Positions 44,831-54,537 are shown, counted from the first letter of the stretch. The stretch: DNA of 64,000 bases from Anaerolineales bacterium (GCA_016789305.1 JAEURJ010000002.1:186001-250000), one strand, 5' to 3'. The notes: generated by a model from the sequence alone, not told the origin. Program-made: numbers and translations.

Positions 44831-46597
44831 ATGAAAAAAGCTCGTTATATGATATTGATATATATACTGATTGCAATTTTTACCGTGTCTGGCTGTTCGA
44901 CACCGACACCGGTTGTGATCGTAGTAACGGCAACTTCTCTGCCCCCAACAGAGGCACCCGTTTTGGAAACGGCCACAACGGCTGCACCTGTTCAGGTGGC
45001 CGTTGCAGGCCCGCAAAGCGGCGACAAGATCAAATGGGTGGATGGCAGTAATCTTGTGTATGTGCCACCTTCCGAATTTGTCATGGGAAATGACGGCTTT
45101 GACGCGCCGGTTCACAACGTCACTGTGGATGGTTTTTGGATCCAACAAACAAAGGTCACCAACCGTATGTACGCTCAGTGTGTTTCGGTAGGCTCCTGCC
45201 TTACACCTACGCAGGAAATAGGTGGACCAGTGTATAGCAACCCGGACTATGCAAATCATCCGGTTGTAGGCGTCACTTGGGATCAAGCCAATGCTTATTG
45301 TGCATGGTCATTGGGACGCCTGCCCACGGAGGCGGAATGGGAAAAATCTGCCCGCGGCTTGAATGCCAATATTTATCCCTGGGGAAACGATGAACCGGCA
45401 TGTGATATCCTGAATTTTGGTTATTGTTCCGGCCGTACTTCGGAAGTGGATGCATTTACGCAGGGTGCCAGTTTTTATGGTGTCTATGATATGGCTGGCA
45501 ATGTATTTGAGTGGGTGGCGGATTGGTACGATCAGGCTTATTATCAAAATTCACCGGCTGTAAACCCGACCGGCCCGGAGAGTGGGCAGTATCGTTCAAT
45601 TCGTGGCAGCTCGTTTGAAACGGACCCGGATCAGGCAGCTTCTGCGATTCGTCATTATGGTGCACAGGCATATCACAGCCGCGACCTGGGTTTTCGTTGC
45701 GTAATTCCGAAGCCACAACCGATGGCTCCTTATTGCCAACTTTCGGCTTATATCCCATCCGGCGCAATTGTTTCCAATGGTTGTGAACTTCCCCAAACAG
45801 AGGTTGCCGGGAATTACTGTACAGCTAGTGAAAGTATCGCCACTGTGGATTTGCCTGTTGACGCTATTTACGATTCCGGGAAAAACCTTAATTGTACAGA
45901 AGCAGTAGTTGATGGGCAAAGACGCCTCACCTGTGTGGGGCCGTCAAATACCCAAGAGTCGACAAACCAAATGACGGTTTGTAATCCCACCTGCAGTAAT
46001 TCTCCCACAGTGACTGGGGCCGCGCCAACCTGTGACCCCGGTTATACATTGGATGTAAATTCCGGAATGTGCAACTACACTCCAATTGTAGGCCAGGTGA
46101 CCGTGGCGGGATGCCCGGCTGGTTATCTCCTGGTGGATCGTGGAGGGCAGCAAGCTTGTGTAATCGGCCAGGATGCCAACGGCCAATGCCCGCTTGGGTT
46201 GTATTACGATAGCCTTGCCAGGTCCTGCGTTCCGCCAAATGGAAATACGCTGGTTCCTTATGGGCTGGATAATCCGTCGCTTGCCATTCAAAATTATGCA
46301 GGCTGTGCTACCGGGTATGCCTATAATGATACATTCCAATGCTGCCAGGCAGTGACGGGTAATACTTATCCAGGATGTGCCCCTGGTTCAACGTTCAATT
46401 CCGACCTTGGAGCCTGTTCACCCGGTGAGATCAAACTCAGCGGCCCCGGCTGTGTGACGCTGGATGTAACGACCTTTAAGTGTGAATCGCCCAAGGATAT
46501 TTGCAGCAACATCAGGTCTGAAACACGTTGTATCAATAATGCCTATGCCTGCCGATGGAATGAAGCTGCAGATCTTTGTGAAATGATTAAGAAATAA
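44831..46597 (+). CDS. Lipoprotein with FGE-sulfatase (SUMF1-like) domain and Cys-rich tail, copy 1
   Basis: The 588-residue product has a lipoprotein signal peptide (lipobox VSGC, Cys22) and a Thr/Pro linker. The FGE-sulfatase/SUMF1-like domain spans about 70-290: GNDGFDAPVHNVTVDGFWI, VTWDQANAYCAWSLGRLPTEAEWEK, YDMAGNVFEWVADWY, RGSSF and LGFRC. The paired active-site Cys of true formylglycine-generating enzymes (RCAARxx) is absent at AASAIRHYGA, so it is probably a binding or scaffold version. About 290 residues of Cys-rich modules follow (CDPGYTLDVNSGMC, CPAGYLLVDRGG), reminiscent of small disulphide knots. AAAAGGAG precedes the ATG. It is paralogous to the next gene. Confidence 0.88.
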   Translation: MKKARYMILIYILIAIFTVSGCSTPTPVVIVVTATSLPPTEAPVLETATTAAPVQVAVAGPQSGDKIKWVDGSNLVYVPPSEFVMGNDGFDAPVHNVTVDGFWIQQTKVTNRMYAQCVSVGSCLTPTQEIGGPVYSNPDYANHPVVGVTWDQANAYCAWSLGRLPTEAEWEKSARGLNANIYPWGNDEPACDILNFGYCSGRTSEVDAFTQGASFYGVYDMAGNVFEWVADWYDQAYYQNSPAVNPTGPESGQYRSIRGSSFETDPDQAASAIRHYGAQAYHSRDLGFRCVIPKPQPMAPYCQLSAYIPSGAIVSNGCELPQTEVAGNYCTASESIATVDLPVDAIYDSGKNLNCTEAVVDGQRRLTCVGPSNTQESTNQMTVCNPTCSNSPTVTGAAPTCDPGYTLDVNSGMCNYTPIVGQVTVAGCPAGYLLVDRGGQQACVIGQDANGQCPLGLYYDSLARSCVPPNGNTLVPYGLDNPSLAIQNYAGCATGYAYNDTFQCCQAVTGNTYPGCAPGSTFNSDLGACSPGEIKLSGPGCVTLDVTTFKCESPKDICSNIRSETRCINNAYACRWNEAADLCEMIKK

Positions 46598-46600
46598 ATG

Positions 46601-46640
46601 AAGGCTCGCCCCCGCATGGCCCCATGCGGGGGCGAGCCTT
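46601..46640 (+). terminator. Rho-independent terminator
   Basis: A perfect 19-bp GC-rich inverted repeat (core CTCGCCCCCGCATGG with its complement) and a tiny CC loop, directly after the stop. Confidence 0.85.
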
Positions 46641-46727
46641 ACCAATTGGGGATGTATAAAGCAGGCCAAATCTGTATAATGTGATTGATTCATGCCTTGC
46701 AAGGAGAATACTTTGAGGAGAGTGTTT

Positions 46728-48338
46728 ATGAAAAAAACTTATGCAATTGTTTCGACTCTGGCCGTGCTTGCGATCCTGGTGCTTTCAGCCTGTAATATGG
46801 GCGCTGTTGCACCTACCGAGGTGTCCACCCAACCTCCGGTAACGGAAGTGGCAGGCACGCAACCGCCTGCAGTGGGTGATGAGACCCCAACTGAGATTGT
46901 GGTGGCCCCGATTGATCTTGCGGGACCACCCATGGAAGTGGGATCCAAGTACACCTATGTGGATGGTTCCGTTTTGGCCGCTGTGCCAGGTGGCCCATTC
47001 ATCATGGGTTATAAAAACTATGCAGACACCCCTGAACGGACAGTAACGCTGAGTGACTTTTGGATATACAGTTCTGAAGTGACCAACAGCCAATACGCCT
47101 TGTGCGTGAATGCAGGCAAGTGCGCGCCGCCCGATGCAGTGAAAAACCCTGCGTTTGGAAACTACCGTTTGGTGAACCTGCCGGTGGTGGGTGTTAACTA
47201 CCAACAAGCTGCCGATTATTGTTCCTTTGTGAAGGGACGCCTGCCTACTGAAGCCGAATGGGAAAAGGCCGCGCGCGGTCCGGAGGGAAATCTGTTCCCT
47301 TGGGGAGATTCTGGCCCTGTGTGCGACTTGCTGAATTTCAATTTCTGCAAGGGCAAAACATTGGACATTCAATCCTATCCGGATGGCGTAAGTTATTACG
47401 GTTTGTTTGACATGTCTGGAAATGTTCGGGAGTGGGTGGCCGATTGGTACAACCCCAAGTACTACACGGATGGACCTTCCACAGACCCCCTGGGTCCCGA
47501 GATTGGCGACAAGCGTTCCGTTCGTTCTTCCAGTTTTGCTGATTCCGGAGACTTTACATTTGCCGCCCATCGTTTCTCGTACAAACCTACAGAAAGCCTG
47601 AACGACCTCGGCTTCCGTTGTGTGGTGGATGACCCGACGCAATTTGCCCCCCTGTGTACTCAACTGGCCTTTTATGGGCAGGACGTCAACGGGCAGATCG
47701 AAGACTGTGTTCCAAATGTAAAGTGTAACGATGTGAACATTGGTCAGGGGCAGGATTGTATAGGGGTCGGACAGCCCTATACGATAATTACCTTTAGCAT
47801 GTCTAATACCCCACCGAACGGGTGGGTTTATGATGCCCCTGGTTGTGACCCTGCCGGTGGTGATAAATTTGACTGCCGCCCTGGAGATGGTCCTGTTTCG
47901 GTGACGGGTTCATGCGAAGTGACCGACAGCGGTTCCTGTATGCAGTCGTGTGGCTCACATTACAATCTGGTCAATGGGCAGTGTGTATGGGATGGCTCCG
48001 GTACTCAGGGTACAGAGTGTATTGCCGGTACAACTTACGATCCACTTACCCAGTGTTGTTCTGCGGATCCAGGTGCCGGTGTGAATTATGACTTGTGCCC
48101 GGGTAAATATGTTGTCAACGGTGTTTGTGTGGACGATCCAAACGGTGTGGTGGATAGCTTAGTTCAGGTAGTTGGATTCAATACCTGTTCAGGACCAGGC
48201 GATACCCCTTGTGACCCATTGAAGGATCCAGCATGCCAACCAGGGAGTTGCCAACCGGTAACGTGCAATTACCCCTACGCGCCTAATCAAGATGGTTGTT
48301 CATGTTACTGTACATGGGGGCCGGGTAAGTGTAATTAG
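46728..48338 (+). CDS. Lipoprotein with FGE-sulfatase (SUMF1-like) domain and Cys-rich tail, copy 2
   Basis: The 536-residue product starts MKKTYAIVSTLAVLAILVLSAC with lipobox LSAC. A Pro/Thr linker leads to a SUMF1-like domain (about 75-300): VDGSVLAAVPGGPFIMGY, QQAADYCSFVKGRLPTEAEWEK, FDMSGNVREWVADWY, RSSSF and LGFRC. Again the catalytic Cys pair is not visible. The Cys-rich tail contains CCSADPGAGVNYDLCPG and ends CSCYCTWGPGKCN. The ATG at 46728 has GGAG upstream; the frame start at 46692 is too early. The -10-like TATAAT at 46675 suggests its own promoter. Confidence 0.88.
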   Translation: MKKTYAIVSTLAVLAILVLSACNMGAVAPTEVSTQPPVTEVAGTQPPAVGDETPTEIVVAPIDLAGPPMEVGSKYTYVDGSVLAAVPGGPFIMGYKNYADTPERTVTLSDFWIYSSEVTNSQYALCVNAGKCAPPDAVKNPAFGNYRLVNLPVVGVNYQQAADYCSFVKGRLPTEAEWEKAARGPEGNLFPWGDSGPVCDLLNFNFCKGKTLDIQSYPDGVSYYGLFDMSGNVREWVADWYNPKYYTDGPSTDPLGPEIGDKRSVRSSSFADSGDFTFAAHRFSYKPTESLNDLGFRCVVDDPTQFAPLCTQLAFYGQDVNGQIEDCVPNVKCNDVNIGQGQDCIGVGQPYTIITFSMSNTPPNGWVYDAPGCDPAGGDKFDCRPGDGPVSVTGSCEVTDSGSCMQSCGSHYNLVNGQCVWDGSGTQGTECIAGTTYDPLTQCCSADPGAGVNYDLCPGKYVVNGVCVDDPNGVVDSLVQVVGFNTCSGPGDTPCDPLKDPACQPGSCQPVTCNYPYAPNQDGCSCYCTWGPGKCN

Positions 48339-48359
48339 TTTCAAAGTTTGTATTTAGAT

Positions 48360-48390
48360 AAAAGGCCCGCTTTTGATATGCGGGCCTTTT
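48360..48390. terminator. Bidirectional terminator between copy 2 and the acyltransferase
   Basis: AAAAGGCCCGC (48360-48370) pairs with GCGGGCCTTTT (48380-48390). It touches the stop codon of the convergent gene. Confidence 0.85.
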
Positions 48391-49507
48391 ATATTGGTCT
48401 CGACTTAATGTGTGTGAATCTATCCTTTAAAATCAGGAAAGGCTTTTCATATAAATGATACGAAATTCTGGAAAATAATATAACAAATGCCATTCCAATC
48501 ACAAACATGGTTATTGGATAGAGCGGTGTGCTTTGCGATGAGATCCCAAGTCGAAGGCAGACCTGATTTGCAATTGTGAGGCATAAAATATGATAAACAT
48601 ATAAGCCGTATGAAATTTTCCCTAGGGATACTATTTCCTTGTTCCTTAAAAAAATATTGATTTTCGATTTAGTGTTCTGCAAGACTGAATAAATGATGAA
48701 TGTTATCCCGAGGCCGACAAGGGGATAGGTAAGCATTAAGTTCCAACTTGTTACATGTGTGTTGGGAAGAATAGTCGCCAATCCAGTTGACAGTATCCCG
48801 AAGGCTAATGAAGTCTTACTGCCCAGTTTTTTTAGGATTTCATCGAATACGCCGAGTCCGAGTGCTGTTCCTCCAAAAATTGCCTCGAAATGAGTTATAG
48901 GCAGCACCCATATAGATGGGTGTGGGATATTTTGGTATATAAAAAGAATCCGAATTGAGCTTAAAATGATAAAGACAAACAATATAAAAAATGACCTTGA
49001 CTTATTTTTAACAGTTACTAGTTTTCGGATTGCCCAGGGAATCAGCACGTAAAACTGTTCTTCATATGAAATTGTCCAGAGGTGAACAGCCGAGAATAGA
49101 TGGTTATAGCCAAGAGTGGCGGACAAAATATTATCAGAAAATAATGCCAACCCGATAATGCGTAGTTGAGTAGTGCTGCTCCAATCCTGAGTGGATGAAT
49201 AATACGCAATCAAAAAAATGATGAAAAGAAAATATAACGGCCATATTTTTAGCATCCGCCTAAAATAGAAAAATCGAATATTGATGGTTCCAGTATTTGT
49301 ATATTCCTCCATTAGCAATCTAGTAATTAGAAATGCTGATAGACAAAGAAATAAATCCACACCTATCCAGCCGTAATCATGCAGTGCTTTAAATATCGGA
49401 CCAGGTGCAAGGTATGGAGCGTGATTAATAAAAACCAAAAGAAACGCAAAAAAACGCAACCCGTCCAATTCAGGGTAGTAGAGTTTCTTTTGGTCTTCTG
49501 CTGGCAT
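48389..49507 (-). CDS. Acyltransferase-3 family membrane protein, second member
   Basis: The 372-residue product has about ten membrane helices. ELDGLRFFAFLLVFINH carries the conserved Arg and His of the family; YGWIGVDLFLCLSAFLI, TISYEEQFYVLIPW and GKISYGLYVYHILCL follow. Members acylate cell-surface sugars or lipids. The ATG lies 5 nt after the amidase stop with no Shine-Dalgarno, so it is likely translated by coupling to the amidase gene. It is related to the acyltransferase at 26067 but only at family level. Confidence 0.87.
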   Translation of the reverse strand: MPAEDQKKLYYPELDGLRFFAFLLVFINHAPYLAPGPIFKALHDYGWIGVDLFLCLSAFLITRLLMEEYTNTGTINIRFFYFRRMLKIWPLYFLFIIFLIAYYSSTQDWSSTTQLRIIGLALFSDNILSATLGYNHLFSAVHLWTISYEEQFYVLIPWAIRKLVTVKNKSRSFFILFVFIILSSIRILFIYQNIPHPSIWVLPITHFEAIFGGTALGLGVFDEILKKLGSKTSLAFGILSTGLATILPNTHVTSWNLMLTYPLVGLGITFIIYSVLQNTKSKINIFLRNKEIVSLGKISYGLYVYHILCLTIANQVCLRLGISSQSTPLYPITMFVIGMAFVILFSRISYHLYEKPFLILKDRFTHIKSRPI

Positions 49508-49512
49508 GAAAG

Positions 49513-50880
49513 TTATGAATTAATAATTGATGTTTTTTTCGTATGCCATTCGGTGGCTTGCTGGTAGGCGTACCCGGCTCGCAGCACGCCGGCCTCGTTC
49601 CATGTTCGTGAAACGATCTGCAAACCGATTGGCAGGTTTTCAGAGTTAAACCCGCAGGGGAGGGAAAGGGCAGGCATGCCACTCAAGTTGAAGGGGGCGG
49701 TGAAGCGCGTCAACACACGGGCGCGTTCAACGGCATTTTCGCCTTCCAAAACTGGTGCAACGATTGGCGTGGTGGGGAGAAGTAGCGTGTCGAAGGACTC
49801 GAATAAGCTCTCCAATTTTCGGATCGTCTCTGCTTGCGTGCGCCGCGCGAGAATATATTCGGTAGAGGTGAATGCTGCGCCGTTTTCCAATCGCTGGCGA
49901 ACATCGGCTCCAAACCAATCGGGGTGTTCCTTCATTCTTTCGCGATGGAATGCGGCACCGTCGGACTGGGTCATCAAGGCGTTTGCAAGAGCCGCTTCCT
50001 TCAGAAAATCGACATTCACTTCCACGACCTGGGCGCCATGTTCTTTGAATACATTTGCTGCACTTTGAACTGCCTGCAGGACTTCCGCATCTGCCTCTTC
50101 GATAAAACCGCCGACAGCCAATGCCACTTTGCGGCTTGTCATTCCATCGCGTAAGTGACTGGAATAATCGCCGGGCAGAGTCTTCACGGAAGCAGGATCC
50201 TTCTCGTCGTAGCCGCCCATCACTTGGAGCATGAGAGCTGCATCCTCGACCTTGCGGGTGATCGGCCCTGCATGATCCAGATTCCAGGAAAGTGGCAGGA
50301 TGCCGCGCAAACTGACCCGTCCATACGTGGGTTTCAATCCCACTACACCACAAAGAGCGGCCGGAATTCGGATCGAGCCGCCGGTGTCTGTTCCTAATGC
50401 GGCCATGGCCATGCCTGTTGCCACAGCGACGGCGCTTCCGCCGGAGGATCCACCCGGGGTGCGGGTGATATCCCATGGGTTTTTACACGCGCCAAAGTGC
50501 GGGTTGTTATTGGTTACACCGAGTGCGATCTCGTGAGTATTTGTTTTTCCAATGATCTTTCCACCGGCTTTTTTGATCTTGCTTACAACAAAGGCGTCTT
50601 CGGCGGGGACATGATCTGCAAAGAATTTAGAGCCGTACGTGCTGCGAATTCCCTTCGTATCGTATAAGTCCTTAACTGCCACCGGAATACCCATTAAAGG
50701 CAGGCTCCCAGCCTGCGGAAATTCATCTTGATCCGCCTGAATTACAGTGATAAAGGCGTTGAGGATCGGGTTGAGCCTCTCAATTTGACGGTAACAGGCC
50801 GCTGCGAGGTCGGAAGCGGCAGTTTCCTTGTTCTTCACAAGGTCTCTTTGTTCGTGTAGGGGTAAAGATGCAAGGTTCAT
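49513..50880 (-). CDS. Amidase-signature enzyme (GatA-like)
   Basis: The 455-residue product (from MNLASLPLHEQRDLV) has the full amidase-signature domain: PVAVKDLYDTKG (catalytic Lys), GKTNTHEIALG, TPGGSSGGSAVAVATG (cis-Ser) and GTDTGGSIRIPAALCGVVGLKPTYGRVS (nucleophile Ser). The closest well-known relatives are GatA and bacterial amidases; without gatB or gatC beside it, a catabolic amidase is more likely. The start is uncertain between 50880 and 50919; the shorter gives the usual N-terminus. The acyltransferase is 5 nt downstream. Confidence 0.88.
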   Translation of the reverse strand: MNLASLPLHEQRDLVKNKETAASDLAAACYRQIERLNPILNAFITVIQADQDEFPQAGSLPLMGIPVAVKDLYDTKGIRSTYGSKFFADHVPAEDAFVVSKIKKAGGKIIGKTNTHEIALGVTNNNPHFGACKNPWDITRTPGGSSGGSAVAVATGMAMAALGTDTGGSIRIPAALCGVVGLKPTYGRVSLRGILPLSWNLDHAGPITRKVEDAALMLQVMGGYDEKDPASVKTLPGDYSSHLRDGMTSRKVALAVGGFIEEADAEVLQAVQSAANVFKEHGAQVVEVNVDFLKEAALANALMTQSDGAAFHRERMKEHPDWFGADVRQRLENGAAFTSTEYILARRTQAETIRKLESLFESFDTLLLPTTPIVAPVLEGENAVERARVLTRFTAPFNLSGMPALSLPCGFNSENLPIGLQIVSRTWNEAGVLRAGYAYQQATEWHTKKTSIINS

Positions 50881-50991
50881 GTAAGGTCTAATTATCTCCA
50901 AATAGGATATTCCTCCCATAGCCTATCAGTACTGATGCCGTCATAATGACAGCGTCTTGACAATCTCAACATGGAAGAAGGAGTAATAATA

Positions 50992-51465
50992 ATGAAGAAG
51001 ACAAATTCTATTTTAATGCTGACCGCTGTTTTTGTGGTGATTTTCGCCGCAGCATGCGGTGCCCCAGCCGCCCCTGCCACTCAGGCAGCTGCCCCCGCTG
51101 CTGAACAACCCGCCGTGCAACAACCTGTTGTCGAACAACCTGCCGTACAGCAACCTGCTGCTGAACAACCCACAGCAGAACAACCTGTTTCTGCACCATT
51201 GGTTCTAACGGACACTGTTGCGTCAGAAACATACTGTGTTCAAAAGATACCTTATCAGAATATTTTGTTGGATCCCGGTGCAACTTTTGAATCTCTGGAT
51301 TCAAAGGGTGAGTTGAAATGTTCTGATAGTGGCACGGTTGTCGATGGGAAGAATGTGATCACCTGCACCGGCAAGGAACTCTGGACGTATGAGTTGAAAA
51401 TTACCAGCGAAGCAGGCAGTGGTGTAATGAAAGTCAATATTGGCGCCTGCCCACTTCCGCAGTAA
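50992..51465 (+). CDS. Lipoprotein with (E/Q)QPxx tandem repeat stalk
   Basis: The 157-residue product starts MKKTNSILMLTAVFVVIFAA followed by ACG, a lipoprotein signal with lipobox AAAC. A stalk of 15-nt repeats encodes EQPAVQQPVVEQPAVQQPAA and similar QP units (about 42-70). The C-terminal domain begins YCVQKIPYQN and has ELKC, ITC and GAC; its spacing of Cys and the phrase VVDGKNVITC match VVDGQRRLTC in the FGE-domain lipoprotein at 44831, so this module is shared. GAAGGAG precedes the ATG at 50992. Confidence 0.8.
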   Translation: MKKTNSILMLTAVFVVIFAAACGAPAAPATQAAAPAAEQPAVQQPVVEQPAVQQPAAEQPTAEQPVSAPLVLTDTVASETYCVQKIPYQNILLDPGATFESLDSKGELKCSDSGTVVDGKNVITCTGKELWTYELKITSEAGSGVMKVNIGACPLPQ

Positions 51466-51483
51466 TCAGTAGCGCTCTTTTTC

Positions 51484-51515
51484 AAAACGGCCTCCCAACA
51501 TTGGGAGGCCGTTTT
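51484..51515. terminator. Bidirectional terminator between lipoprotein and fhs
   Basis: A perfect 15-bp stem AAAACGGCCTCCCAA/TTGGGAGGCCGTTTT with a CA centre, between convergent genes. Confidence 0.85.
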
Positions 51516-51533
51516 CTTTATTTGACGATTTTT

Positions 51534-53543
51534 TTAGAACAGCCCAACGACCTTGCCGGTCTTCATGTCCAGATCGACGTCGTAGAAAGCAGGTCGGGTG
51601 GGGAGGCCGGGCATTGTTCGCATATCTCCAAGGATGGGATACAGGAAGCCTGCGCCAGCCGAAGCGCGAATTTCGCGCACGCTGATGCGGAAGCCGGAGG
51701 GTGCGCCTTTCCTTGTGGCATCGGTGGTGAAGGAAAGATGAGTCTTTGCCATGCAAATCGGAAGCTTGTCAAACCCAAGACGAGTGTAGCGGGCGATCTG
51801 CTCTTCGGCTTCGGGGGTGTAATCCACACCGTCGGCGCGGTAGATTTCTTTTGCGATCTTCTCGATCTTTTCCTTGATCGGCATTTCCAGCGGATATAGG
51901 AATTCGAAATTTGTTTTCTTTTCTGCAGCTTTGACCACGGCTTCGGCGAGTTTCTTCGCGCCAGCCCCGCCATCCGCCCAGTGAGTGGAGACGACTGCAT
52001 CCATTGCGCCGAACTTGAAGGCAGCCTCGCGGATCATTTCCACTTCGGCCTTGGTGTCGGTTGCGAAAGAGTTGACCGCCACGACGACATTGACGCCGAA
52101 CTTAAGCGCGTTTTGAATGTGTCGTTCGAGGTTGACCAGGCCGGCCTGTAACAACGCAAGATTTTCATCGGTATATTCGGGGGCGAGTGGTTTTCCCGCG
52201 ACAACCTTCGGACCGCCGCCGTGCATTTTCAATGCGCGGACCGTTGCCACCATCACAACCACCTGTGGAATTAAACCTGAGTAGCGGCACTTGATGTTGA
52301 AGAATTTTTCCATGCCGATATCGGCGCCGAAGCCGGATTCAGTCACAACGTAATCGGCGAGTTTGAGCGCGATCTTGTCCGCGATGATGGAGGATTGTCC
52401 ATGGGCGATATTGGCGAACGGTCCGGCATGAACCGTGGCGGGAGTCCCTTCCAGGGTTTGCATCAGATTCGGTTTGATCGCATCCTTCATCAAGACAGTC
52501 ACCGCGCCGGCGATGCCGAGATCTTCCACAGTGACGGCTTCACCGTTTTTGCTGGTGGCGACCACCATCTTGCCAAAACGTTCGCGCATATCTTCAATAC
52601 CGGTGGTGAGCGCAAGAACTGCCATGATCTCGGAGGCGACTGTGATGTCATATCCGGACATGTGTTCAAAGCCAGCTTCATCCTTGCCCATGCCGACTTT
52701 CACTTCTCGCAGGAAGCGGTCGTTGATATCGATCACGCGGCGCCAGGTGATGGTCGATTCGTCGATGTCGAGGCGGGCGAAACGGGAGCGTTCTTCTGGA
52801 GTGAGATCTTCCGGGTTTGTCTTGTTGATGCCGAGTTTCTTCAAACGTCGAAGCATGGTGGGGGAGAATTTGCGATTGCCTTTTTTGTCCTTCGGGCACA
52901 ACGCATTAAATAGTTTTTCATCATCCTGCTGCTTCTCGTGCATCACGCGCGCATCCAGCCCGGCAGCGACCAGGTTATGCGCCGCGGTGATCGCATGGAT
53001 ATCGCCGGTCAAATGCAGGTTGAAATCTTCCATGGGGATGATCTGCGAATAACCGCCGCCGGCTGCGCCGCCCTTAATACCGAAGGTGGGACCCTGCGAA
53101 GGCTGCCGGATCGCGGTGACAACTTTTTTGCCGAGGTGTGCACCAAGCGCCTGGGATAGGCCAACCGTGGTCGTGGTCTTGCCTTCGCCAAGGGGAGTGG
53201 GCGTGATCGCGGTCACATCCACGTAAATGCCGTTGGGACGATTCTTCAATCGCTCGAGAATTTCAAGTTTGATCTTGGCCTTGTATGGACCATATAATTC
53301 CAATTCATTTTCACGGATGCCCAATTCTTCGGCAACCTGCAAAATGGTTTTGAGTTTCCCCGCCTGCGCGATCGCAATATCTGAAGGCACGGGGCGCAGC
53401 AGCTTTAACTTCGTCGGCTTGAAGGAGGATTTCACTTTTGCCGGTGCAGCTTTTTTTGCCACGACCTTCCTGACTAATTTCTTGGCGGCGGCTTTGGGTT
53501 TGGCTTTCACGGTCTTCTTTACAGACTTTGCTTTGGGTGCCAT
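51534..53543 (-). CDS. fhs: Formate-tetrahydrofolate ligase, long type, with Lys/Ala-rich N-terminal tail
   Basis: The 669-residue product is a complete [14 protein letters not shown] starts the core at about residue 53, [18 protein letters not shown] is the nucleotide loop, [22 protein letters not shown] lines the formyl phosphate site, and [18 protein letters not shown] and [11 protein letters not shown] follow. It makes 10-formyl-THF from formate and ATP. Two features are unusual. The first 50 residues form a histone-H1-like tail ([10 protein letters not shown], 16 Lys in 47). The core carries an insert [14 protein letters not shown]...[16 protein letters not shown] that resembles the eukaryotic C1-THF synthase form, explaining the length above the usual 555. 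AAGGAG precedes the ATG. Confidence 0.93.
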   Translation of the reverse strand: MAPKAKSVKKTVKAKPKAAAKKLVRKVVAKKAAPAKVKSSFKPTKLKLLRPVPSDIAIAQAGKLKTILQVAEELGIRENELELYGPYKAKIKLEILERLKNRPNGIYVDVTAITPTPLGEGKTTTTVGLSQALGAHLGKKVVTAIRQPSQGPTFGIKGGAAGGGYSQIIPMEDFNLHLTGDIHAITAAHNLVAAGLDARVMHEKQQDDEKLFNALCPKDKKGNRKFSPTMLRRLKKLGINKTNPEDLTPEERSRFARLDIDESTITWRRVIDINDRFLREVKVGMGKDEAGFEHMSGYDITVASEIMAVLALTTGIEDMRERFGKMVVATSKNGEAVTVEDLGIAGAVTVLMKDAIKPNLMQTLEGTPATVHAGPFANIAHGQSSIIADKIALKLADYVVTESGFGADIGMEKFFNIKCRYSGLIPQVVVMVATVRALKMHGGGPKVVAGKPLAPEYTDENLALLQAGLVNLERHIQNALKFGVNVVVAVNSFATDTKAEVEMIREAAFKFGAMDAVVSTHWADGGAGAKKLAEAVVKAAEKKTNFEFLYPLEMPIKEKIEKIAKEIYRADGVDYTPEAEEQIARYTRLGFDKLPICMAKTHLSFTTDATRKGAPSGFRISVREIRASAGAGFLYPILGDMRTMPGLPTRPAFYDVDLDMKTGKVVGLF

Positions 53544-53675
53544 GGAAACTCCTTGAAATTATATATAATTTTATACTGGCCCTATTATCGTTTTGTTGGC
53601 AAAAAAAGGCAAGAGTTTTTCGTCACATTTTTGTCACGCAAAAGAAAAGTGGATGCAAATGCACCCACTTATTGA

Positions 53676-54476
53676 CTATACCTTTAGCAGCGTCCCCACA
53701 TTTTCGCCGTTCAATGCCCTCGTCAGAAAACCCTTTTCTTCAGCCGAGAATATTTGCGCGGTCATGCCCTTGGATTTTTGGAGCAATGCAAGCATTTCCT
53801 CCACTTTGGCTTTCATTCCGCCCGTGACGTCCGTACTCGCCGAGCCGCCGATCCCTGCGCGCATCTTTTCATAATCCGACAGTTGGATCTCCTTCACGAG
53901 CTTCGTCCTCGCTGGAAAATCCTCCCAAACGCCAGCTTCGATTCCCGCCAGCAAAATTCGGGACGGGGAGAAATGCTCCGCCAGAAAAGCAAACACATCT
54001 TCGGTCGAGAGGATCGTCCCGCCGCGCGCTTCGTCGAAGGCAACATCTCCCTGTACGACTGGCAGTAAATTTACGTCCAATGCCTTGCGGATGGGTTCGA
54101 TATTGTGATGAACAACCTTTCTGTCATTCGACACCATCGAAGCCGAGGGCGGGAAGGGGAGTGCGGGCAAGCCTGCCTCAAGCAGTGACTGGACCACATA
54201 TCGATTCAACTCCGCGGCCTGAAAGCGGACCTCGGTAAAGCCGAACCATTGTTCGCGTGTTTGCACGCCATCGCGGGTGCCATGCTTCTTCGCGGCGACG
54301 TGCCCGAACGAGCCGGAGCCATGCCCGAGGATCAGGAGTTGGCCCGGGTTTGAGTCCAGAGCCGTTTTAATTTCCTTGGCCAGCTCTGTCAGCTTGTCGA
54401 GTCGCGGTGTGTAGGGCTTGTCTTTATCGGTGATGAGTGACCCGCCCAGTTTGAGGAAGATGATTTCTTTTGTCAT
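53676..54476 (-). CDS. Isopentenyl phosphate kinase
   Basis: The 266-residue product is an amino-acid-kinase-fold protein with IPK hallmarks: LKLGGSLITDKDKPYT (N-terminal Lys and Gly loop), LGHGSGSFGH whose His59 is the substrate-phosphate ligand that marks IPK, LPVVQGDVAFDE and a C-terminal STDVTGGMKAKVEEML (ATP site). It phosphorylates isopentenyl phosphate to the diphosphate. Some Chloroflexota (Roseiflexus) use an alternative mevalonate route that ends with this enzyme, which supports the call and taxonomy. Other pathway genes are not in the window. It is divergent from the gene at 54545. Confidence 0.9.
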   Translation of the reverse strand: MTKEIIFLKLGGSLITDKDKPYTPRLDKLTELAKEIKTALDSNPGQLLILGHGSGSFGHVAAKKHGTRDGVQTREQWFGFTEVRFQAAELNRYVVQSLLEAGLPALPFPPSASMVSNDRKVVHHNIEPIRKALDVNLLPVVQGDVAFDEARGGTILSTEDVFAFLAEHFSPSRILLAGIEAGVWEDFPARTKLVKEIQLSDYEKMRAGIGGSASTDVTGGMKAKVEEMLALLQKSKGMTAQIFSAEEKGFLTRALNGENVGTLLKV

Positions 54477-54531
54477 GGGCCTTTTGTACCACAGATGGTC
54501 AAATTCATCATGCTATATTGATACCTTTAGG

Positions 54532-54537
54532 TATAAT
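54532..54537 (+). promoter_or_regulatory. -10 box (TATAAT), leaderless geometry
   Basis: TATAAT ends 7 nt before the ATG at 54545; no Shine-Dalgarno fits between. Confidence 0.6.

Noticed and set aside
44606..45286. 226-codon minus-strand frame
   Set aside because: Crosses a strong terminator and runs antisense to two real genes; Cys/Arg-rich shadow.
46785..47663. 292-codon frame on the minus strand
   Set aside because: Antisense to the second FGE-domain lipoprotein; no recognisable domain.
49727..50476. 249-codon minus-strand frame within the amidase
   Set aside because: Same strand but different frame from the amidase; Arg/Cys/Gly-rich translation of its third-position pattern.
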